This document shows positions 24,443-32,458 of a stretch of DNA of 64,000 bases, piece by piece. Source of the DNA: Chitinophagaceae bacterium IBVUCB1. GTDB taxonomy: Bacteria > Bacteroidota > Bacteroidia > Chitinophagales > Chitinophagaceae. Location: positions 93,370 through 157,369 of the forward strand of contig NFUW01000002.1 of NCBI GenBank assembly GCA_002127285.1, read 5' to 3'. Positions within the stretch are counted from its first letter, which is position 1; each line of letters starts with the position of its first letter. A program made the translations under genes and the position numbers. The notes beneath the pieces are model-generated. The model was not told where the DNA came from. It searched no databases and saw nothing but the letters and a program-made list of their open reading frames with translations.

Positions 24443-25509
24443 AGCTCCATCCCCCCTGCATACTGGTATTCGCTGTTGTTATTTACAAACAGTTGAAACT
24501 TGTCTTTTCCAAGATAAGTTTCAAATGCTGCTGTTGCTTCAGTCAATATCGGTGCTGCCAAACCATGTGCTATCGCTTTGTCGGAGGTAAACACACGTGC
24601 CTCATCCCACAAACCTTTTGCTATAAAATTGTTCAGCAATTTCGCTCCCCCTTCTATTATCACCGATTGGATATTCGCTTCGTATAGTTTGTTCATCAGG
24701 TTATCCAACATGCTTTCGTCAAAATCAAAATGCAAATAATTCAAGTTATTACACATTTCGTCTTTCTTATCATTTACTATCCACGTATTCACCTTCCTAT
24801 CAAACAGATGCAGGTTGTGCGGCAATATCAGCGAACGGTCTATAACTATGCGTAGCGGGTTTTTACCTTGCCATAGCCTCGCGGTCAGTTGCGGGTTATC
24901 TGCCAATGCGGTATTGGTGCCCACCATGATGGCATCTTCTTCGGTGCGCCATTTGTGTACTGATTGGTTACTAAACGCATTGCTTATCTGATGGCGTTTA
25001 TTGCCATAAGGTGCAAAAATGCCATTAGCAGACTGCGCCCATTTCAATATGATGTAGGGGCGTTTGTTTTCTTGTGTACAAAAGAAACGGCGGTTTAGCC
25101 AACGTCCTTGTTGCTCCAGCACATCAACCGTTGTTTGTATGTTGTTTTCAGTTAGTATTTGTATGCCCCTTCCGCCTACTTTTTCGTATGGGTCGGTATT
25201 GCATATTACTACGTGTTTTATTTTTTCCTGCACCAGCCTGTTAGCACATGGTGGTGTTTTGCCATGATGCGCGCAGGGTTCGAGGCTTACATACATGGTG
25301 CAATCTGGTATCAGGTGTTTATCTTCAACAGCCACACTGTCTATACAATTCACCTCGGCATGTGCTTGTCCGTATTCTCGATGCCAGCCCTCGCCAATAA
25401 TGTGGCCATTATGTACCAACACCGCACCCACCATAGGGTTGGGCGATACGTTACCCTTGCCTTTTTGTGCAAGCTCTAAGCAGCGGCGCATATACACTTC
25501 GTGCATCAT
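24439..25509 (-). CDS. ribD: Bifunctional riboflavin deaminase/reductase RibD
   Basis: Catalyses two successive steps of riboflavin synthesis: deamination, then reduction of the ribosylaminopyrimidine. 356 residues. N-terminal cytidine-deaminase fold with zinc site HAEVNCI and PCAHHGKTPPC. C-terminal reductase domain with LKWAQSANGIFAP, the MVGTNTALADNPQLTAR motif and VIIEGGAKLLNNFI. Two ATGs are adjacent (25509 and 25506). A perfect -7 box TATATTTG at 25514-25521 ends 4 nt before the first ATG. It heads the operon with eamA, yigZ and queG. Confidence 0.94.
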   Translation of the reverse strand: MMHEVYMRRCLELAQKGKGNVSPNPMVGAVLVHNGHIIGEGWHREYGQAHAEVNCIDSVAVEDKHLIPDCTMYVSLEPCAHHGKTPPCANRLVQEKIKHVVICNTDPYEKVGGRGIQILTENNIQTTVDVLEQQGRWLNRRFFCTQENKRPYIILKWAQSANGIFAPYGNKRHQISNAFSNQSVHKWRTEEDAIMVGTNTALADNPQLTARLWQGKNPLRIVIDRSLILPHNLHLFDRKVNTWIVNDKKDEMCNNLNYLHFDFDESMLDNLMNKLYEANIQSVIIEGGAKLLNNFIAKGLWDEARVFTSDKAIAHGLAAPILTEATAAFETYLGKDKFQLFVNNNSEYQYAGGMEL

Positions 25510-25562
25510 GCAGCAAATATATCAAATTAGTTGCCCTTTAGGGTTTGGGTTATCTTTGCCCG
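25510..25562. promoter_or_regulatory. Compact divergent promoter pair between ribD and prmC
   Basis: Only 53 nt separate the two divergent start codons. Minus strand: TATATTTG at 25514-25521, then CTGC and ATG. Plus strand: TATCTTTG at 25551-25558, then CCCG and ATG. Both -7 boxes are perfect and both are exactly 4 nt from the ATG, so neither mRNA has room for a leader or ribosome-binding site. Confidence 0.75.
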
Positions 25563-26423
25563 ATGCACACATACGGACAGGCTTATTACGATTTGAAGAA
25601 CGCATTGCAACCATTGTACGACGAAGGAGAAGCAACTGCCATAGCCCATGCCATTTTGGAGCATATAACAGGGGCTGATAAGCTGGAAAGACTGACAGAC
25701 AAAGATGTGCTGTTTACCGAGGTACAACAGCAACAATATGAAGACACAAAAGTACTATTGCTGAAAGCCACACCCGTGCAATACATCGTGGGCAAAACAT
25801 GGTTTGCAGGCAGGGAGTTTATTGTAAATAACAGTGTACTGATACCACGCCCCGAAACGGAAGAACTGGTAGAATGGATAATACATGACAATGCAGGCTC
25901 GTCGCCCGCTATATTAGATATAGGCACGGGTAGCGGTTGTATTGCTATATCGTTGAAACTGGGGATGCCGCTATCTGCCGTTACAGCCTGCGATGTGAGT
26001 AGCGGGGCATTGTTGGTAGCCAGAATGAACGCCAGCAATCTGGATGCGGATATAGAAGTGAAGCATATAGATTTTCTGGATGCAGAACAGGTAGCAACAC
26101 TTGGCAAGTACGACATCATAGCATCGAACCCGCCATATATACCCGAAACTGACAAAGCAACCATACATGCCAATGTGCTGGAGCATGAGCCGCATGTGGC
26201 ATTATTTGTGCCTACGGATGATGCGCTTCTGTTTTACCGCATTATTGCCGACTTCGGGCAATCGCACCTGAACGATGGCGGGCTGATATATTGCGAACTG
26301 GATAGAGACTATGCCCTGCAAGCCAAAGCTCTGTTTGAAGACAAAGGCTATACAGATGTAGAAGTGCGTAAAGACATGGCAGGCAATACCCGTATGCTGA
26401 AGGCGGTGTTGGGTAAAAAATAA
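25563..26423 (+). CDS. prmC: Peptide chain release factor N5-glutamine methyltransferase
   Basis: Methylates the Gln of the GGQ loop in release factors 1 and 2. 286 residues from ATG 25563 (MHTYGQAYYDLKNALQ); an earlier start at 25545 would include the -7 box. N-terminal helical substrate domain with TPVQYIVGKTWFAGREFIVN and VLIPRPETEELVEWI, SAM site ILDIGTGSGCIAISL, and catalytic NPPYIPE. Complete. A terminator shared with the convergent phaE-like gene follows. Confidence 0.95.
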   Translation: MHTYGQAYYDLKNALQPLYDEGEATAIAHAILEHITGADKLERLTDKDVLFTEVQQQQYEDTKVLLLKATPVQYIVGKTWFAGREFIVNNSVLIPRPETEELVEWIIHDNAGSSPAILDIGTGSGCIAISLKLGMPLSAVTACDVSSGALLVARMNASNLDADIEVKHIDFLDAEQVATLGKYDIIASNPPYIPETDKATIHANVLEHEPHVALFVPTDDALLFYRIIADFGQSHLNDGGLIYCELDRDYALQAKALFEDKGYTDVEVRKDMAGNTRMLKAVLGKK

Positions 26424-26446
26424 GTCCTGCCAATAAAGGCAGGACT
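26423..26446. terminator. Terminator between convergent prmC and phaE-like genes
   Basis: Stem AGTCCTGCC / GGCAGGACT with loop AATAAA, starting at the prmC stop codon; the 3' tail is weakly T-rich. Confidence 0.7.
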
Positions 26447-26475
26447 CAGTTATTAAACACTACAACAAACTATTA

Positions 26476-27972
26476 TTAAGCTTTCTTGCTTTTGCTTTTA
26501 GCTGTTTCTTCGGTGCTATCTGCAGTAGTAGCATCCAGTGCTTTTTCAAGCTGGCGCACTTGCTTTTTCAGGTCGTAGATAGTTTTGTACATCTCGTCCA
26601 TTTCGCTGCGTGTAGCAACAGGTATAGCCACCATCATTTGCTCCATTTGCGCTTCTACGTCTTTGCGCAGCTTCATTTGCAGTGAGCTAACCTCTGCCAT
26701 CAGCTTACTGTATTCTTCGCTTTCAAACAAAGAAACATATACTTTATCGCTGATGTTCAGCCACTCTTGATACAACGCCATCATGTTGTTTACTTCTTCA
26801 CCTTTTTCGATTTTAGAAGCAACGTTTTCAGCCAATGCATCCATTACTTTCACGCCTTGGTTGTACACCATATATTGCATTTCTGCATTCTTGATGTTGT
26901 AAACCATCATGCGGTTAGCTATGTCGTTCCACTCCATGATGCTCTTCGTGTATTGATTAGGAGTCATCATCTTAGTGATAGGAGACATCGCGTTGTTCAG
27001 GTTGCTGTACCAAGTGTTGTAACCATTCAGCATACCGGCGAACATATCAGATGTGTTAGGCATCATGTTATTCATCATACCACGCATTTGCTGATAGTTG
27101 CCCATACCCATTTGGTTCATCTGGCCCATACCTTTCTGCATCATCTCAGTCATGTTTTGCATGTACTGGCGGCTCTGCTCGGGCATGAAACCGAAGTATT
27201 TATCCATCAGGTCTTTGTACATAGCAGGGTTCATGTATTGCTTATACATGTCCATGTTGAATGTTTTTTCCTGAATAGACTTCATGAAAGGCATCCACAT
27301 TTCGGCAAAGCGACTGAAGCCTTCCGTTACGTTTACCATGTTGCGGTAAGCGTCTTGTGTAGTACCGTTCTGCATATTCTTTTGCATATCAGCAAAAGTA
27401 TTGTTCAGCATAGCATAATATTGGTTGAAAACTGAAGTCCAGTTTTCGCCTGCTTTTTTCCAAGCATCCATGCTGAAAGGATTGTTGTTCTGAAACTGAT
27501 TTTGGAACTGGTTCATTGCGTTGTTCCAGTTGTTCATCATGTTCATGCCGTTCATCCAGTTGTTCCAGTTAGCCGTTTGCGTGTTCCACATATTGCTGAA
27601 CTGTTCCATCGGGTTGCTGGTAGTAGCTTGTTGCTGTTGCGTAGCATTTTTCATGTAGTCCATGTTCATTTCCCACATTTGCTTAGCCCATCCCATTTGC
27701 GTGTTGAACCAGTTTTGGTAAAACTCGTTCATCTTCGCCATATTATCTTGCGCTGTTGCAGTAGCCGTATTAGCTTTTTCTGTTGTTGCAGAAAAAACAG
27801 ACTTCTGACCATCGAGCCAGTTTTTGTACCACTCGCTTCCTTTAGCCATGGTATCGTTTACCATTGCGTTGCCGTTAGCAATTTTTTTGGTGTTTTCCAC
27901 CATTGTGTCAACAGCTTGTTTCTGTGCGTCCAGTACGCTCTCTACAAAGTTTTTGCTGTCTTGGTTAGCCAT
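26476..27972 (-). CDS. PhaE-like class III PHA synthase subunit or phasin-like protein
   Basis: 498 residues, extremely rich in Met, Asn, Gln and Trp, with repeats of W-x-N/M-x-W type (for example WNNWMNGMNMMNNWNNAMNQ). The C-terminal third matches the PhaE plan: YQEWLNISDKVYVSLFESEE, then VAIPVATRSEMDEMYKTIYD and a final coiled coil LKKQVRQLEKAL before a Lys/Ser tail. PhaE partners the PhaC synthase of polyhydroxyalkanoate granules. No phaC lies nearby, but a PhaJ-like hydratase starts 331 nt away on the other strand. A -7 box TATCTTTG on the minus strand (28107-28114) would give a leader of about 130 nt. A structural phasin role is the alternative. Confidence 0.7.
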   Translation of the reverse strand: MANQDSKNFVESVLDAQKQAVDTMVENTKKIANGNAMVNDTMAKGSEWYKNWLDGQKSVFSATTEKANTATATAQDNMAKMNEFYQNWFNTQMGWAKQMWEMNMDYMKNATQQQQATTSNPMEQFSNMWNTQTANWNNWMNGMNMMNNWNNAMNQFQNQFQNNNPFSMDAWKKAGENWTSVFNQYYAMLNNTFADMQKNMQNGTTQDAYRNMVNVTEGFSRFAEMWMPFMKSIQEKTFNMDMYKQYMNPAMYKDLMDKYFGFMPEQSRQYMQNMTEMMQKGMGQMNQMGMGNYQQMRGMMNNMMPNTSDMFAGMLNGYNTWYSNLNNAMSPITKMMTPNQYTKSIMEWNDIANRMMVYNIKNAEMQYMVYNQGVKVMDALAENVASKIEKGEEVNNMMALYQEWLNISDKVYVSLFESEEYSKLMAEVSSLQMKLRKDVEAQMEQMMVAIPVATRSEMDEMYKTIYDLKKQVRQLEKALDATTADSTEETAKSKSKKA

Positions 27973-28303
27973 AGTTTTTTAGTTTTATAACTATTAAAAA
28001 TCGTTTCTAATTTATTACTGCTCAAAAGTCCGAAACCTGTATCAGCCAACCATTATTATATGGTTATACTTATGCTAATTTTTCAGGCAGGTTGCTTTTG
28101 GCGGCGCAAAGATATGGATTTCCCATTAAAAAAAAGTAGATTTTAAAGGAAAATATCCCGAATAAGCCTATTTGGGTGTGAATATCTAACGAAAATAGCC
28201 ACTCTAAAGGCTATTAGCCAAATGTTAATGTTTGAATATTTTTTTGAAAAAGGGCTGATTTTTCAAAATTCCATTATCTTGACGGCGTTATAAAACATTT
28301 ATT
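27973..28303. promoter_or_regulatory. Divergent regulatory region between phaE-like and phaJ-like genes
   Basis: No gene. On the minus strand a perfect -7 box TATCTTTG lies at 28107-28114. On the plus strand TATCTTGA (about 28277-28284) is a weak -7 box about 20 nt before the phaJ-like ATG. An inverted repeat AATAGCC / GGCTATT with an 8-nt loop lies near 28194-28215 between the two. Confidence 0.5.
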
Positions 28304-28717
28304 ATGCTAAAAATCGGAGACGAATTCCGCCACAAATTCAGCTACACACAAGATGATGTAGATACTTACGCGCGCGTTAGCGGCGATGTGAATCCCCTGC
28401 ACATAGATGCAGAGGCTGGTAAGGCCAGTATGTTTGGTCGTAATATTATACACGGCTTCTTAGGTGCCAGCGTGTTTACCAAAATATTCGGTGCGCTGTG
28501 GTATGCAGATGGACATGTGTACATGAGCCAGAGCATGAAGTGGATGAAGCCCATGTTTGTAGATACGGAATACGAAGCGGTGATAACGGTGAAAGAAATA
28601 GTAGCCGACAAAAACCGCATACTGTATGACTGCGCTGTATATGAAACCAGCACGGGCGATAAAACAATAACAGGCGAAGCGCTGCTGCTGAATAAGAAGC
28701 AATATGTGTGGAGCTAA
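28304..28717 (+). CDS. MaoC-like (R)-specific enoyl-CoA hydratase, PhaJ type
   Basis: Hydrates trans-2-enoyl-CoA to (R)-3-hydroxyacyl-CoA, feeding PHA synthesis from beta-oxidation. 137 residues, a single hot-dog fold. Hydratase-2 motif is clear: YARVSGDVNPLHIDAEAGKA (catalytic Asp and His) then MFGRNIIHGFLGASVFTKIF. Its position opposite a PhaE-like gene supports a PHA role. A general MaoC hydratase is the alternative. Terminator at 28747-28772. Confidence 0.88.
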   Translation: MLKIGDEFRHKFSYTQDDVDTYARVSGDVNPLHIDAEAGKASMFGRNIIHGFLGASVFTKIFGALWYADGHVYMSQSMKWMKPMFVDTEYEAVITVKEIVADKNRILYDCAVYETSTGDKTITGEALLLNKKQYVWS

Positions 28718-28746
28718 GTAGTAAGTAATAAGTAGTTAGTAGAAAG

Positions 28747-28772
28747 AAAGCACCTCGGTTGGGGTGCTTTTT
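28747..28772 (+). terminator. Terminator after the phaJ-like gene
   Basis: Stem AAAGCACC / GGGTGCTTT with loop TCGGTTG, followed by TTTTTG. Confidence 0.75.
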
Positions 28773-28850
28773 GTTATAATAATATAAAGCAACTTAGTAT
28801 GTTAAGAATAATAATTTCATTGTTTTTTGTTGCGTGTTCAGTAGGAACAA

Positions 28851-28964
28851 AAGCTTTGTAGCAAAAGACAAGATAATAATATCGTACCATAGCGGACGAA
28901 CGATATTATACAAATACAGCCCCTATAGGGCTGATGTTTATTCATATATTTATCTACAAAGCTT
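28851..28964. mobile_element. MITE/REP-like palindromic element, 114 bp
   Basis: Bounded by a perfect 11-bp inverted repeat AAGCTTTGTAG / CTACAAAGCTT. Inside are AATATCGT / ACGATATT (about 28879-28908) and the palindrome AGCCCCTATAGGGCT (28918-28932). No coding capacity. It looks like the short palindromic elements that RAYT-type transposases spread. Confidence 0.6.
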
Positions 28965-28992
28965 TAGCCCCTACAGGGCATCACTCAAATAA

Positions 28993-29017
28993 CAACGCCC
29001 CGCATTACGGGGCGTTG
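28993..29017 (-). terminator. Terminator after fumC
   Basis: Stem CAACGCCCCG / CGGGGCGTTG with loop CATTA, 25 nt beyond the fumC stop on the minus strand. Confidence 0.7.
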
Positions 29018-29041
29018 CAGTATAATATTATTCAAGTCCCT

Positions 29042-30445
29042 TTAGGGATTTAGGGTTCCCACCATATCTTCAGGTCTTACCCATTCGTCAAATTGTTCTG
29101 CAGTAACATAGCCCAAATCTATAGCGGTTTGTTTCAGCGTTTTGCCTTGCTTATGGGCTGTTTGCGCTATTTCGGCAGCTTTGTAGTAGCCTATTTTTGT
29201 GTTGAGCGATGTTACCAGCATCAGTGAGTTGTGCAGGTTGTTGTCAATATTCGCTTGTATGGGTTCTATACCCTCTGCACACTTGTCGTTGAACGATACA
29301 CAACCATCGCCTATCAGGCGTGCGCTGTGCAGGAAGTTGTATATCATGACAGGTTTAAACACGTTCAACTCGAAATGCCCGTTAGAACCACCAATGCTGA
29401 TAGCTACATCATTGCCCATTACCTGCGCGGCAATCATCGTCAGTGCCTCGCATTGTGTTGGGTTTACTTTACCCGGCATGATGGATGAACCCGGCTCGTT
29501 ATCTGGAATAAATATCTCGCCAATGCCGCAACGTGGGCCAGAGCTAAGCATACGGATGTCGTTGGCTATTTTCATCAGGCTAACGGCTACTGTTTTCAGT
29601 GCGCCGTGTGCTTCTACAATCGCATCGTGCGCTGCAAGGCTTTCAAATTTATTTTCAGCCGTCACAAAAGGTAATCCCGTCAGCTTAGCGATATTACCCG
29701 CCACATGCTCTGCATATCCTTTGGGTGTGTTGATGCCTGTACCAACTGCTGTGCCGCCCAATGCCAGCTCGCTCAGGTGAGCCAGTGTGTTATTGATGGC
29801 GCGCAGTCCGTGGTCCAGTTGCGATACGTAACCGCTTATTTCCTGCCCCAGCGTCAGTGGGGTAGCATCCATAAAGTGGGTACGTCCTATCTTCACAATG
29901 TGCATGAATTCTTTGGCTTTCCTATCCAGCGTATCACGCAGTTTTTTGATGCCGGGGATGGTTACATCTACCAGCATTTTGTAAGCAGCGATGTGCATGG
30001 CAGTAGGAAAAGTATCGTTGGATGATTGCGATTTGTTTACATCGTCATTCGGGTGTACGAATTTATCTTTATCTGTCAACTGTCCGCCGTTGATGACGTG
30101 CGCGCGATAGGCAACCACTTCGTTCACGTTCATATTCGACTGTGTACCAGAGCCTGTTTGCCATACCACCAATGGAAACTCATTATCAAGTTTGCCTTCT
30201 AGTATTTCATCGCACACCTGTGCTATCAGTTGTGATTTTTCGGCTGGTAATGCACCGAGGTCGGTATTAGTAAGGGCGGCGGCTTTTTTCAGATAAGCAA
30301 ATGCACGGATGATTTCCTTAGGCATCTTGTTGATGTCTTGTGCAATCTTGAAATTGTCTATAGAGCGCTGCGTTTGTGCGCCGAAGTAAGCATCAACGGG
30401 TACTTTCACTTCGCCCATCGTGTCTTTCTCAATACGGTATTCCAT
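29042..30445 (-). CDS. fumC: Fumarate hydratase, class II
   Basis: TCA cycle enzyme converting fumarate to malate, iron independent. 467 residues, standard length. Superfamily signature [15 protein letters not shown], substrate sites [12 protein letters not shown] and the [20 protein letters not shown] segment, and C-terminal [20 protein letters not shown]. Complete, apparently monocistronic, on the minus strand between a MITE-like repeat and a peroxidase gene. No odd features. Confidence 0.96.
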   Translation of the reverse strand: MEYRIEKDTMGEVKVPVDAYFGAQTQRSIDNFKIAQDINKMPKEIIRAFAYLKKAAALTNTDLGALPAEKSQLIAQVCDEILEGKLDNEFPLVVWQTGSGTQSNMNVNEVVAYRAHVINGGQLTDKDKFVHPNDDVNKSQSSNDTFPTAMHIAAYKMLVDVTIPGIKKLRDTLDRKAKEFMHIVKIGRTHFMDATPLTLGQEISGYVSQLDHGLRAINNTLAHLSELALGGTAVGTGINTPKGYAEHVAGNIAKLTGLPFVTAENKFESLAAHDAIVEAHGALKTVAVSLMKIANDIRMLSSGPRCGIGEIFIPDNEPGSSIMPGKVNPTQCEALTMIAAQVMGNDVAISIGGSNGHFELNVFKPVMIYNFLHSARLIGDGCVSFNDKCAEGIEPIQANIDNNLHNSLMLVTSLNTKIGYYKAAEIAQTAHKQGKTLKQTAIDLGYVTAEQFDEWVRPEDMVGTLNP

Positions 30446-30480
30446 TATTTACTGTTTGTATTGTGGTTAAAGAATTTTGA

Positions 30481-30502
30481 ACCGCAAAGGCGCAGAGGCG
30501 CA
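30481..30502 (+). repeat. CCGCAAAGGCGC repeat word
   Basis: CCGCAAAGGCGCAGAGGCGC followed by AA, a low-complexity repeat common between genes of Bacteroidota. A minus-strand relative lies at about 21918-21954. Confidence 0.45.
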
Positions 30503-30608
30503 AAGTTGCTGAACGCTTACAGCTTAGCGGCTTAAAAGAACGCCGCAAAGATAGTTAATCTTCGTGCTCAAGAAAACATATATCTATGCTCCTTTACGGT
30601 TAAAAAAC

Positions 30609-30616
30609 TAATTTTG
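30609..30616 (+). promoter_or_regulatory. -7 box just before the peroxidase GTG start
   Basis: Perfect TAATTTTG. The gap to GTG 30623 is 6 nt. The box overlaps the alternative TTG start at 30614, which is therefore unlikely. Confidence 0.55.
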
Positions 30617-30622
30617 CACGTA

Positions 30623-31567
30623 GTGAAACAGGGTATTATTATTGTCTTATTGGCTGCAGCCGTTTTAACAGGCTTTTCTTTCAGCAAAACACCACAAAAA
30701 ATAACCAAAGAACGCCTTGGCGAGATGCTGTTTTTTGACCCGATACTGTCTGAAGACAGCAGCATCAGTTGTGCATCCTGCCACAAGCCTGCATTTGCTT
30801 TTGCAGATACGGTTGCCTTCAGCACAGGGGTACATGGCAGGCTGGCTACACGCAATACACCGAGTGCTATGAACGTGAGCGCGCGCGAGGCTTTGTTTTG
30901 GGACGGACGCGCTACCACACTGGAACAGCAGGCATTAGGGCCCATTGAAAACCCGAACGAGATGAATCTGCCACTGGCAGAAGCTGTTAAGAGGCTGAAC
31001 CGCAGTAAGAAATACCGCCATTTGTTTTTCAGCATCTTTAAGTCAGTACCTAATCAGAAATACATGGCAGAGGCTATTGCTGCCTACGAGCGTACATTGG
31101 AAACAAGCAGCACCCCCAACGACCGCTGGCTGAACGATGAGCCCAATGGTATGACAGAGCAACAAGTGCGTGGGCGGGATATATTCAGGGTAAAAGCCAA
31201 ATGTTTTGAATGCCATTTTACACCCGATTTTACTGCCGATGAATTTCGTAGTATCGGCTTGTTCAACGGTACTACGCATAACGATTCGGGCAGATACCTT
31301 GTAACCCGCAACCCTGCCGATATTGGTAAAATGAAAGTGCCGGGGCTACGTAATGTAGCCGTTACCGCACCTTATATGCACGATGGCAGCTTTAAAACCC
31401 TGAGAGAGGTAATTGATTATTATGACAACCCGCATGTAAAAATGCCCGATGGCATCAACCGAGATACTGTGCTGCGCCAGCCATTAGGGCTTACCGAGCA
31501 GGAAAAACAAGACCTTGAAGCATTTCTGCACGCACTTACGGACGATAAGTTTGTAAAAAGGAAGTAG
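30623..31567 (+). CDS. Dihaem cytochrome c peroxidase (MauG/CcpA family)
   Basis: Periplasmic peroxidase reducing H2O2 with electrons from c-type cytochromes. 314 residues from GTG 30623; a signal peptide follows (IIIVLLAAAVLTGFSF). Two haem-binding CxxCH motifs: CASCH (about residue 50) and CFECH (about 192). The distal-haem Met region is PYMHDGSFKTLREVIDYY. TTG 30614 could extend it by three codons but overlaps the -7 box. It ends 7 nt before the convergent DUF6089 gene. Confidence 0.9.
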   Translation: MKQGIIIVLLAAAVLTGFSFSKTPQKITKERLGEMLFFDPILSEDSSISCASCHKPAFAFADTVAFSTGVHGRLATRNTPSAMNVSAREALFWDGRATTLEQQALGPIENPNEMNLPLAEAVKRLNRSKKYRHLFFSIFKSVPNQKYMAEAIAAYERTLETSSTPNDRWLNDEPNGMTEQQVRGRDIFRVKAKCFECHFTPDFTADEFRSIGLFNGTTHNDSGRYLVTRNPADIGKMKVPGLRNVAVTAPYMHDGSFKTLREVIDYYDNPHVKMPDGINRDTVLRQPLGLTEQEKQDLEAFLHALTDDKFVKRK

Positions 31568-31574
31568 GAGGGCG

Positions 31575-32360
31575 TTATAAATTCAGGTTACATATTTCTT
31601 TTCTGTCTCGCGTGCCGTACCTGTTGAAGCGAAAATCGAGGCCGAATGTCAGGTTATGAAATGCATCGGGCTTGGCAGAGAAAACAGCCACACCAAAGCC
31701 ATCAAGATTGTCGTTGAATATGGCATGATAGCAATATTCTACATACAAGCGTACTTGACTGCCGAGCGTGATGTGTGTACCGATACCTACAGGGGCAACA
31801 AGCATACCTGATTTATATACTGTGTTTGCCTCTTTGTAATAGTTTTCCCAAGCTATATCGCCTATAAAGAATACAGAATCTATACCTTGTAAATCGCGTG
31901 TTACATTGTTTTGAAGGTAGCCAAGCCCTGCAAAGAAATAAGGAGACAGTATTTTATACTTTTTTACTTTATAGCTGCGGGTGTATCTGTCATCTTCGTC
32001 ATATTCCCAGCTATTGCCAGCAAACTCCCATTGCAGCATGGCAGCAACTTGATGTATGTTACTTGTAAACCCGAAGCTTCTTTTCATACGCCAACCATCA
32101 TGCCTGTCATCATCACCATTCAGTGAGCCTGTGAGATAATTGCCGCGTAATGACAGGTGCCGATTGAGTGGTATGCGGGCAGCCACTTGTAAACCTGCAT
32201 TGGCATGATTCAGGTCGCCGTAAAGGGATGGGGTGAGGTCGCCCAAATAAACCAGACCGCACAAACCTGCTGAAAAATTGACATTGCTATACTCACTGCG
32301 TTGGGCAGTAGCATTGACTGTAATGGAGATGCCGATTATCAATAACAGGTTCTTTATCAA
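31575..32360 (-). CDS. DUF6089-like outer membrane beta-barrel protein
   Basis: Predicted small outer membrane barrel of Bacteroidota; function unknown. About 261 residues from TTG 32360, which gives a clean signal peptide (IKNLLLIIGISITVNATAQ). The upstream TTG 32393 would place the -7 box TATCTTTA (32381-32388, minus strand) inside the gene. Alternating aromatic/hydrophobic strands fit a barrel: GLCGLVYLGDLTPSLYGDLN, ILSPYFFAGLGYLQNN, VRLYVEYCYHAIFNDN and the terminal strand HNLTFGLDFRFNRY. No ATG start is available in frame. Confidence 0.72.
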   Translation of the reverse strand: MIKNLLLIIGISITVNATAQRSEYSNVNFSAGLCGLVYLGDLTPSLYGDLNHANAGLQVAARIPLNRHLSLRGNYLTGSLNGDDDRHDGWRMKRSFGFTSNIHQVAAMLQWEFAGNSWEYDEDDRYTRSYKVKKYKILSPYFFAGLGYLQNNVTRDLQGIDSVFFIGDIAWENYYKEANTVYKSGMLVAPVGIGTHITLGSQVRLYVEYCYHAIFNDNLDGFGVAVFSAKPDAFHNLTFGLDFRFNRYGTRDRKEICNLNL

Positions 32361-32458
32361 ACGGATACTGTTTTGTGTTGTAAAGATAAACAAGCAAACC
32401 TGCTATGCAAACCGTATATGGTTTGGTAGCAGGTTTGTATAACATAAAGTATTAAATG

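Larger units (their letters stand above)
28773..29041. other. Gene-free stretch with a MITE-like element and a terminator
   Basis: No gene. It holds the MITE-like element at 28851-28964, a trailing AGCCCCTACAGGGC word (28966-28979) echoing the palindrome inside that element, and the fumC terminator at 28993-29017. Confidence 0.55.

Noticed and set aside
25545..25562. Upstream ATG for prmC at 25545
   Set aside because: It would place the perfect -7 box TATCTTTG inside the coding sequence; ATG 25563 fits the family N-terminus.
26767..27435. His/Val-rich 222-codon plus-strand frame
   Set aside because: His-rich composition is the antisense of the Met/Asn/Gln-rich PhaE-like gene; a shadow.
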